From the NCBI GenBank assembly GCA_963082875.1, contig OY720098.1, positions 1,674,001-1,738,000 on the forward strand: a DNA stretch of 64,000 bases, read 5' to 3'. Below the pieces are notes generated by a model, which worked only from the letters and a program-made list of their open reading frames with translations, did not search any database and was not told where the DNA came from. Positions 30,761 through 40,000 of this stretch are shown piece after piece. The DNA is from Corella eumyota (taxonomy: Eukaryota > Chordata > Ascidiacea > Phlebobranchia > Corellidae). Position numbers and translations under genes: made by a program. Position 1 is the stretch's first letter, and each line of letters opens with the position of its first letter.

Positions 30761-32280
30761 TCACGTGATATTTTTGACCAATAATATTGCATACAAATTT
30801 TTTAAAAAAAAATTAAAATTTTAAATCAAAAAATAATTGTTCTGTTAGAACCGCACGGGTCAAATTAACATGTTTACAAAATATTTTTTAAAAATATTAA
30901 TATTCATAAAAGTTATGACACTTTTATTAAAAATTGATGAAGTCTCAAAACTTAAAATATTATATTTTATTAGACGCGTATTGGCCTAACTAACATTCAA
31001 GATAAAACATTTCGCAAAAATTTTCAGTAAAAAAAAGTTTGACCTTATTTTTATTTTTGGTTTAATTAGGTCACGTGATATTTTTGACCAATGATATTGC
31101 ATACAAATTTTTTAAAAAAAATAAAAAATTTTAAATCGAAAAATAATTGTTTTATTGAAACTGTACAGGTCCAATTAACATGTTTACAAAATATTTTTTG
31201 AAAATATTAATATTCATAAAAGTTATGACACTTTTATTAAAAATTTATGAAATCTCAAAACTTAAAATATTATATTTTATTAGACGCGCATTGGCCTAAC
31301 TAACATTAAAGATAAAACATTTCACAAAAATTTTTAGTAGAAAAAACGTTACAGCTAATTTTTATTTTGGGTTTAATTAGGTCACGTGATATTTTTGACC
31401 AATAATATTGCATACAAATTTTTTAAAAAAAAATTAAAATTTTAAATCAAAAAATAATTGTTCTGTTAGAACCGCACGGGTCCAATTAACATGTTTACAA
31501 AATATTTTTTGAAAATATTAATATTCATAAAAGTTATGACACTTTTATTAAAAATTTATGAAATCTCAAAACTTAAAATATTATATTTTATTAGACGCGC
31601 ATTGGCCTAACTAACATTCAAGATAAAACATTTCGCAAAAATTTTCAGTAGAAAAAAAGTTACAGCTAATTTTTATTTTGGGTTTAATTAGGTCACGTGA
31701 TATTTTTGACCAATGATATTGCATATAAATTTAAAAAAAAAAATAAAAAATTTTAAATCAAAAAATAATTGTTTTATTGGAACTGTACAGATCCAATTAA
31801 CATGTTTACAAAATATTTTTTGAAAATATTAATATTCATAAAAGTTATGACACTTTTATTAAAAATTTATAAAATTTCAAAACTTAAAATATTAGATTTT
31901 ATTAGACGCGCATTGGCGTAACTAACATTCAAGATAAAACATTTCACAAAAATTTTCAGTATAAAAAAAGTTTGACCTTATTTTTATTTTTGGTTTAATT
32001 AGGTCACGTGATATTTTTGACCAATAATATTGCATACAAATTTTTTGAAAAAATTAAAAAATTTTAAATCGAAAAATAATTGTTTTATTGGAACTGTACG
32101 GGTCCAATTAACATGTTTACAAAATATTTTTTGAAAATATTAATATTCATAAAAGTTATGACACTTTTATTAAAAATTTATGAAATCTCAAAACTTAAAA
32201 TATTATATTTTATTAGACGCGCATTGGTCTAACTAACATTCAAGATAAAACATTTCACCAAAATTTTTAGTAGAGAAAAA

Positions 32281-32470
32281 GTTACAGCTAAATTTTATTT
32301 TTGGTTTAATTAAGTCATATAATGTTTTTGGCTAATGATATTGCATATAAAGTTTTAAAAAAAAATAAAAATTTTAAATCAAAAAATAATTGTTCTGTTA
32401 GAACCGCACAGGTCCAATACACTGAAACATAAGTTTGAGCTAATTTTTATTTTGTGTATAATTAGGTTGG
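32281..32470 (+). repeat. Truncated, diverged last monomer at the array edge
   Basis: The segment starts like a normal monomer but has a mutated E-box (AAGTCATATAAT) and GGCTAATG in place of GACCAATG. After GGTCCAAT it jumps to AAGTTTGAGC, so about 190 bp of the monomer is missing. Another decayed GGTTTAATTAGG-like word follows, and then unique sequence. Confidence 0.75.
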
Positions 32471-32715
32471 GCTATGTCATGTGGCTTTGTAATTAATTAT
32501 TTTTTGGTTTGATTGACAAAAAGTGTTGAAAATATAATATTGAGTTATTGTAATTGCATTATTGACAATTTTAGCGTTTTAATTTTATTAAAATCAATGT
32601 TAAAACTTACAATCTTTGAGCTTAATATTGTTGTTAATTATAAAACCTTTTTTTGGTTTTAATTTTTTTTGAATAAACGATGTAGTTGCAATTATGTTAA
32701 GCTTAAACATCCACA

Positions 32716-32782
32716 CGTATAGCTTAAAAGTTAATATCCTTGGCTTTCGATCGATCTCCCCGAGTTCGAATCCAGCTAAGAG
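32716..32782 (+). repeat. Degenerate tRNA-like sequence on the right flank
   Basis: TAGCTTAAAAGTTAATATC resembles an A box, and GAGTTCGAATCC is a good B box about 30 bases later. The arms do not form a cloverleaf, so this is a SINE head or pseudogene. Its presence mirrors the tRNA-like stretch at 105-175 on the other flank. Confidence 0.4.
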
Positions 32783-33139
32783 TGCAAATTTTTATTATAG
32801 TTCGAAATCTTAGATTTCAAAACACATTTTTAATGTCATTATATTTATTAGTATTTTTATTCTTACTAATCCGAATTTTGGTTCAAAATAACTTTTGTTA
32901 TAGTAATTTAAAAGTTTGTAAATTTTAGTATAATGTTTATAATAATATTGTTTTCTGATCCTCCTATTCTAAAATTTAAATTTACTTATTACTAATTGAT
33001 AGGTGTTTGTTCATCAAAATTAAAAGATTTTAATTGGGTTTTTAAATTTAGTTCAGTTGTATATCATGATATCAATGAAAAAATTTTGAATATCGGACAT
33101 CTGCTACTAATTGACGCATACATGAAAAAAATGTGTGAA

Positions 33140-33230
33140 AAATTATAAAAAATAAGATAAAACACTTAATTTAAAGTTTCGAGATCTCGCACATATTTAG
33201 TAAAAAGTTATAACTATTTACATATTCAAA
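33140..33230 (+). repeat. Decayed satellite relic, direct orientation
   Basis: AAGATAAAACACTT, TTAGTAAAAAGTTATAACTA and neighbouring words follow the order of the monomer's last third (AAGATAAAACATTT, TTAGTAGAAAAAAAGTTACAGCTA) with many differences. It lies about 700 bp outside the array edge. Confidence 0.5.
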
Positions 33231-33339
33231 TTTTCACAAAATATCCTGGAAATATAATCTTAAGCTTACTGTAGTACTTATTATAAACTTAATTTTTGGT
33301 TTAAAATTTTATTTTTTTTCATGTTTCTTTGCGTCAATT

Positions 33340-33420
33340 TGCGAAATATAAAATCGCTGTAACTTTTGTTCTAATATAGATTTTATAAAATGTTTTATCT
33401 GGAATGTTATTTGAGATATT
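33340..33420 (-). repeat. Decayed satellite relic, inverted orientation
   Basis: Read on the minus strand, this gives TAACATTCCAGATAAAACAT, then a TTATAAAATC word, then AACAAAAGTTACAGCGA. These match the monomer's TAACATTCAAGATAAAACAT and AAAAAGTTACAGCTA. It is the only clearly inverted copy in the window and is well diverged. Confidence 0.6.
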
Positions 33421-33614
33421 TTTTTTTAAATAGTTAATTGAAAGGTTTAAGACATCGCTGATTTTTTTTAAAAATTCAATAACATTATAATAAATTAATA
33501 TTTCCGTTAATATTTTATAATTGTGTTCATTAAATTGCCGCGGTTCTTGTATTACAGGAATATTTCGATTTAAAACTTTTACTTTTTCGCATTATTTTGT
33601 ATTAAATTATTTAG

Positions 33615-33635
33615 TGACGTCACGTGGTCACGTGG
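33615..33635. promoter_or_regulatory. CRE plus two E-boxes, overlapping
   Basis: A full cAMP-response palindrome TGACGTCA (33615-33622) overlaps a CACGTG E-box, and a second CACGTG follows after two bases. bZIP and bHLH-Zip factors are known to bind such sites. It lies about 400 bp beyond the stop codon of the minus-strand gene. It may derive from the satellite's GGTCACGTG segment, so function is uncertain. Confidence 0.4.
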
Positions 33636-33718
33636 CAAAAACGTATTTTTTTCAAGTTTTTAATAATGTGACAACGTTGTTGTAGAGTAGAACAAACTGT
33701 TTTTTGATGAATTAAACA

Positions 33719-33724
33719 TTTATT
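33719..33724 (-). terminator. Possible poly(A) signal of the FHAD1-like gene
   Basis: AATAAA on the minus strand, about 326 bases after the stop codon. AATAAA is frequent by chance in DNA this AT-rich, so this is only a candidate. Confidence 0.3.
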
Positions 33725-34049
33725 TTACAAGTATCACAGTTTTGTGCTATTAATAACATATTATAATAAACTATTTTACTACTACGCGCAAAATAAACGA
33801 CTACAAACAGTGATATCAGGTAATGAAGATATTAAATATACAAAACATTATTCGTTAGGAATAAATGTATTAAATTAGGTAGTACAAATTTTTACCAAAC
33901 CACGTACAAAGTAAAAACTACAAAAGTCATCACAGTTTTTTAAATAAAATCACTACCAAAAATTACCAAGTATTGATATGACAACAATATGTGCCTATGT
34001 TTAAATTAGAGCAGGTATAGACATTGATTGCTCTGAAATGCTTAAAAGT

Positions 34050-37000
34050 TTAACTAAAGTCCTGGGTAAGATTTTTGTTCCTGTTACGTTCTCGCATGCT
34101 GTATATGTTGCCTAGTTCGTCCGTGGGCTGTTCGGTAACACTTGAACTTAAGTTAGCAAGCCTCGCTGTTGTGTCGCATAAATCCCGTTCCTTACCATGA
34201 ACTTTCTAAACAAACAAAAAATGTTTTTGTTTAATTTTACTAATCAAGAAAAAGGGTGTTCGGATTTATGGATATGTATTTGTTTCGAAATTTTGATTAG
34301 AACCGCAATGACGTAACTATAACAATGTTGTATTATATTTACGAAACTTTAGGTTGTATATTGTGCAAAATACGAAATAATAATTAGCTTAGATTCTGTA
34401 TAACAATTTAGTTAAATAAATTTGGGTCGCTATTAAACCCCTAGTCTGGTGGGCATATATCACAAAATAACTTATACGGAAATAATCTTTTACAAAATTA
34501 AGCAATGTAGTTCTCTAAAAAAATTATGCACTGATTAAAATGGCGGTAAATTTGTTATTGTGTATAGTATGGTCGAACAGTGTTACTGAAGGTATTGTAA
34601 TGTATAAATGCACGCCAGTTACTCAATATAAGATTTGTTTTTACCTGCTTTAGGACTTCGATTTCATATTGCTTTTTTCTCATTTTGCCTTCTTTCTTTC
34701 TCTTCTTTTCTTTCTCTTTTGTGACGTCATCATGGTTCAGATATGAAGACCGAGCTCCGACTGGATGGGTTCGCAAATCAAGATTTTCTAAGTGATATGT
34801 CTAAAAAAATGTGGAAAAAATGTATAATACACTAAAAAAATTAATTTCTTTTAACATGTTACTGAATATTAGGTAAGTCTTGCAACTTGTTAAATCCAAC
34901 AACTCTTATTTTTAGTTCCAAGGTCTAAAAGTAAGGTTCCTATGGTGATCCTGTCTTAGTTTAAAATCAAAATTTTTTAAATGGTATGAAAAAAACAATT
35001 GATAAAAAAATAAATTTTTTAACATGTATATATATGATAGGTAAATCTTGTGATCTTAAGCCAAAAAAATTCTATTCTGAGTATCCATTTATAAAACTGT
35101 ATGAAATTTTTTTTAAAAAGAAATATTTTATTTTGGTTATTTTTCGTTATTGTACAATTGTATGGTTAAAACAATAACCGTAAAAATTTAATTATAAAAC
35201 TTACTTTTCGTTGTTTGATTGCTTTGTTGAGTCGCTTTTCAAGTTCAAGCGATTCCCGAGTTCTTGTCAATGCTTCCCTCAAGTGGTCAACTTCTGAAGT
35301 TTTCTCGGTGATTTCTCGAACCAGGGTTTCCATTTTATTTGAGCGTTGGGAAGCAAATTCCTCTGCTTCTCTAAAATTTAAAAATTTTTTTATTTTAAGT
35401 GTAAAAATAAATTAGTTTGACACCTTTAATATGACGGTTTAAATACCAAAAAAATGAGATTTCTTTAACGATTCCTAAAAAATCTTAAGACCATAAAGTT
35501 GGAAACAGAATTAGCAAGGACTGTTAAAAATGAGAGAGAATCAGCTAAACTGTTAAATACGAGAGAGAATATTAGGTAGGCCAGTATAGTATGAGAGAAA
35601 ATAAAGTAGAACAACAAAGTATGAGAGAGAATTAGGCAGTAGTGTAAAGTCTGAGAAAATTACCTGGGACTGCAAAATACAAAAGTTTTTCTAAAAACCG
35701 TAAAGTACAAGTAATTCAAAAAATGATATTTTAACAGTAATATACAGTTTTACCAATTCTACAGTTTTAGCAAAATATCAACTTTTTTAAATTTTTGCTT
35801 CAAAATACGAACTAAACAAAGTAGAAATTTAACATAAAAAAACAAATAAAATTTACCTTAATTTTCCTAAATCTTTTTCGTATCCTTGCAGCAGTTGTTC
35901 CTTTCTATCCAACCTTTGCAGCAAAGATTTAACTCTTGTTGAAATTAAATCCAAATCACTTCTTCTGTCCATACAGACCTTCTCTCTTACATCACCAGTT
36001 ACATGTTGCAAGGTCTGGGGTGGGCTGGTGAAATTAACCCCCAGAAGTCCAGAAATGCAATTCACAACATCCATATACTAATAAATAAAAACAATGTTAA
36101 CAAAAAAATAAAATATTGTGATTAAAATAAAATTAATTACAAAATTAAACCAAGAACACAAAGAAAATGGTAAAAAAAGTTTAAACTATCACAAAATCTT
36201 TAGACATTTACACTTATAAACTAATGTATTAGAAAACAAATTATACGCCTTAATTCTTAATAAGTGGTGTCCAGGTTTAGTATTAATAACATAATAAAAA
36301 TATAGCATAAAAAGTTAAAGCTGTTGTTTTAAGTTAAAGTGTATTTATTAGCTTAATATCAATCTAATTCGTTATTTGCCAATTTTTCACCTTTTTATAA
36401 TACTCTTAATACCAATTTGACGCCTTTTTTAAAACTTTTTTAATTGTCAAAATTATTTGTTTTTTACAATGTGGAATTTAAAAAAAAAAACGCTTAAAAT
36501 TGTAACTTACACATTGTTCACTTGATACAACAGATTCTTCTAAACTATCCTTGGCTGTTCGTTCAATTGAAGCTTGTGTGTTTGCTGCTCTGATCTGTTG
36601 GTGAGCATCTACTGTCTATTCATTAAAATATGGCTAAAGTTAAAACTTTAATATATAACCTTTTTTTATGTGTTGTTTTCTTGAAGTAATCATTAAACAA
36701 ATAATTTAATTATATAAAGCTAAGTGAGCAATATATGAGGTCTAATTAATAGGCCTAAAATGATAAAAATGGCTGTTTGCGATGCGCAGGTAAATTATTG
36801 AAGTCAAATAATAGTTAAGAATTGCGACCACATTATGACAACTAATATGTCAAGCATAGGACGGGCTATTGACTAGTCTTAAATATTTGTCTTAAAGTAA
36901 AAAAGCCCCATATTTAAATAAAACATCCTATTTAAAATTTGACCGATAAAACTTAAAAGCATTTAGTCAAAATAAAAAAAGTGCAAAACTTCTAAATAAA

Positions 37001-40000
37001 AATACAACAAGTGCTTACACTCGATTAAAAAAATAACCAGTGCTTACTCCCTTATCCATGTTAAGTTGTGCTTGAAAATGTTTATCATCTTCAATCGCTT
37101 GTTTTGCTCGAATCTCTGCCAACTCTTTCTTGAGTAATATCACTTGTTGTAAGGCTTGCTCTTGACTTGGTACTGCAAAAAATACAAAATTATTCGTATG
37201 TTGTTAAACATTTACATTACAGCAATAAAGTTGTTTAATTTTTTATCCATAAATTGTTTAAATTACTGTTTGTTACATTTCACGACATAGCTTTGAATAA
37301 AAAAATTAAAAAAGGTTATTTTACTGGCATTTATGTGCACAAAAGCAATTGAACTCACATTTTTTTTTTTTTGTGTATATCTTTATCCTCGATGTGGGAA
37401 AGTCGAATGTGCGACTTAAACATAGAGTAACATCAGTTACTCCGACCCAGTCTCGAGTTGCCTGTGGCAGTTTGGGATATTATAGATTAATATTGCCTGA
37501 TAATTATGCTGCTGATCAAGTGCTGGCTCAGCAGAAGTTCATACCGTTTATAGCGCCTTACGCAAGGGCGCTACAGCATGAAAGCAGTGGGGATTGAGCC
37601 CACGACCTTATGAGTGGTGTAGCAAGTGTTCTTACCACTACACCACGCTGCCGGTTTATATTTATGGTGTGGTTATTAATACAAAATAGGAAATTGAAAA
37701 AAAAATTACAACTAATATTTAAAATGTAATTTAGTCTATACATAAAGTTGTTAGTTTATTAAGTCAGGATTCTTTTTGTTTAAAATTTATAAATTAACAA
37801 AGATTTTAATACTTACAAGGTGGTCTTATCTGTTCCAATGTTTTCAAGCGAGCTCGAAGTTCAGCAAGTGCTTCTCTTTGTCTCATTATGACATCATTAT
37901 GCCGTTCACCTCTACATTGTGCTCCAATACAAGTTAGTTCCGATGCTATTTTGCCCTGTCACAAAAAAAATGTCGGTAAAAAATAAAATTTTAAAAAATT
38001 AAAGAAAAACATTGACAACACAAAAAATAAAAAAGATTTTAGCAAACATTAAACATAAATTTATAACGATTTCTAAACATTGTTACATTAAGATGATGTT
38101 CCTCAAAAAAAATAAAAAATAAAATAAAAAAATGATGTATAAAATTAATAAAAATTCCCAAAACAACATTATATTAAAACAAAAGTATAAAAACCCCTAA
38201 ATATTTTTACATCACAATAACTAACCTTCTATTGCAAAGCCTGAGCAATACATTTCTATAAACATGCATACTACATAATATCACTTAAAAAACACCTAAA
38301 CAGCATGGCTACATACATTTAAGAATTTACTGAAACACAACTCAAGATGTAAAGAATACTAAACCATGACATAAACAATAGTAAGACAACTAAACCAATC
38401 AAGCATGGAATTACCATTAAGTATATTAAAATAATTTATATAAGTTTTTATATTTATTCATTTTTTCATTTAAAAAGATGTTTTTTACTAAACTTTTTTC
38501 CCCACACTTTTTATTAGTTTATAAATATTTTTAAAGATCAAATTTAGGGCAATTATAATTATTACCCCCCTCCCCCCAAAAAAACAACAAGTTTAACTTG
38601 TGAATAAGTCATAGTAACAAATAGTACTTTATGCTTAAGCAGGAAGGTAACCTTTCAACATTGAGCATAAAAAAATCTAAGAAAAGTATATAAAATATGT
38701 TCACCTCTTTCTTGGTCTCTTCCACTGTATTTTGTTGTTTATTTTTTTCAGATTCCAACTCTAGTTGAAGTTGTTTAATATCTTGATCATACTTCTCTAA
38801 ATCTAAACTCTTTTTTGATTTGTCATTCTCTTTCAACCTATAAGGATAAAAAATGATGAATTTAAATAAAGTAAGATACATAATAGTCTTTCTTTTTGTT
38901 ATTTTTGGATAATTACTATAATGCTTGTTAAATTATTATTAACAACATAGGCCTTATATGGCAAGACCATAAAAAATAGTAAAATTGTCATCAGGAATTT
39001 AAAAACAAAATGATTTTAAGTTACTTGAGATCTTTGTTAAGTTTTCCAATCTGTTCTGTTTGTGAGTCCACCAGACTCGACATTCTTAATAACTTTTGTC
39101 GAATCGTGTTTAGTTCAATTTCCTGGTGTTTCACTTGGTTTCTAGAAAAAAATATTTTGCATTTTTAAAACAAATTACAAAAGTTTTAACTAAATATTCT
39201 CAGCCAAGTTCTGTATCAGTTTAAGCTATAAACAAAAGAATGTAGACAGTAATTAAGGCTCTAAATTTAAACCTACAAACTTAGATCTAATTAAGCAGTC
39301 AGGCATAGCACACCTAAATACCTTTTTTTAACAAACACTGAATATTAAACAAAGTGTAAGACAGTAGAAAACTAATTCAGGTAACAAGGATGTTAATTAG
39401 TTGCCTTTGTTCAGGCTGAAAGATCAGTCTTTTTACCATGAATACAAACTTATAAACAAACCTATTGTGTTCTAGTTCTTGCTTCATTGATTCACTCATT
39501 TCTCCGGTCATGTCAGAAATTCTCGCTTGTGCGCCGTTCAAATCATTTCGCAACCCTATTATGACATCATTTTGGATCTAAAATATAAATTAAAAAAAGG
39601 TTAATTTGAAAAAATGTAATAATTTGTTGCAAAATGACATAGGGATACTAAAATTTAAATTTAGAATGAAACAAACATAATACCAGCTTGCACATATTGT
39701 TAAATCTTCTAATAAACCTAAACTATCTTTAGTATAAGCAAAAGCAAGTATTGTTTAATATTAAAATATCTGAAAACTTGAAGGTAACAGTATGTAATTA
39801 CCAAAATAACCAAATTCTTACCTTTTTAAGATAAAGGTAAAAATACATTTATATTAACACAAAGAGCCTTATAGGCTATCTGGTCATACTGGAAAAATTA
39901 AATATAACTAAGACCTACTCTTAACTGCTGGTTGGCATGTAAAAGTTCTGACTGTAAAGCTGCCAAGTTCTGTTCCATGAACGAAACATCAACTTGCGGT

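Larger units (their letters stand above)
597..32470 (+). repeat. Satellite array, monomer about 311 bp, about 100 copies
   Basis: Head-to-tail copies run without interruption. For example, the GGTTTAATTAGG landmark at 24532 recurs at 24843. Each intact monomer holds, in order: GGTCACGTGAT with the palindromic E-box TCACGTGA; TGACCAAT with a CCAAT word; an A/T homopolymer stretch of variable length; a box reading either GTTAGAACCGCACGGGT or ATTGGAACTGTACAGAT; CCAATTAACATGTTTAC; a TATTAATATTCATAAAAG stretch; GACGCGCATTGG; and a final segment ending GAGCTAATTTTTATTTTGG. Monomers at 597-7000 and near 32300 are the most diverged, and the interior is homogenised. No transposon interrupts the array. 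Length, AT-richness, higher-order structure and edge decay fit a centromeric or pericentromeric satellite, but location on the chromosome cannot be read from sequence alone. Confidence 0.95.
32471..34049. other. Transition zone between satellite and FHAD1-like gene
   Basis: There is no coding region. The zone holds a tRNA-like stretch, decayed satellite relics in both orientations, a CRE/E-box cluster and a possible poly(A) signal for the minus-strand gene, each listed separately. The open frame at 32740-32928 has no coding character. Confidence 0.6.

Noticed and set aside
597-32470. CRISPR-like array of direct repeats
   Set aside because: The repeats are contiguous 311-bp monomers without unique spacers, in eukaryotic DNA.
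597-32470. Old retroelement or LTR array as the origin of the repeats
   Set aside because: No primer-binding site, polypurine tract or protein remnant was seen in any monomer, so a plain satellite is the simpler reading.
32740-32928. Small open frame on the right flank
   Set aside because: It starts inside the tRNA-like stretch and shows no domain, signal peptide or codon bias.
34986-35177. Plus-strand open frame between the last FHAD1-like exons
   Set aside because: It is intronic and AT-driven. The minus-strand exons on both sides have matching phases without it.
37349-37597. Open frame across SINE copy 1 (a similar one is at 46901-47158)
   Set aside because: It lies wholly in a SINE, antisense to its tRNA head.
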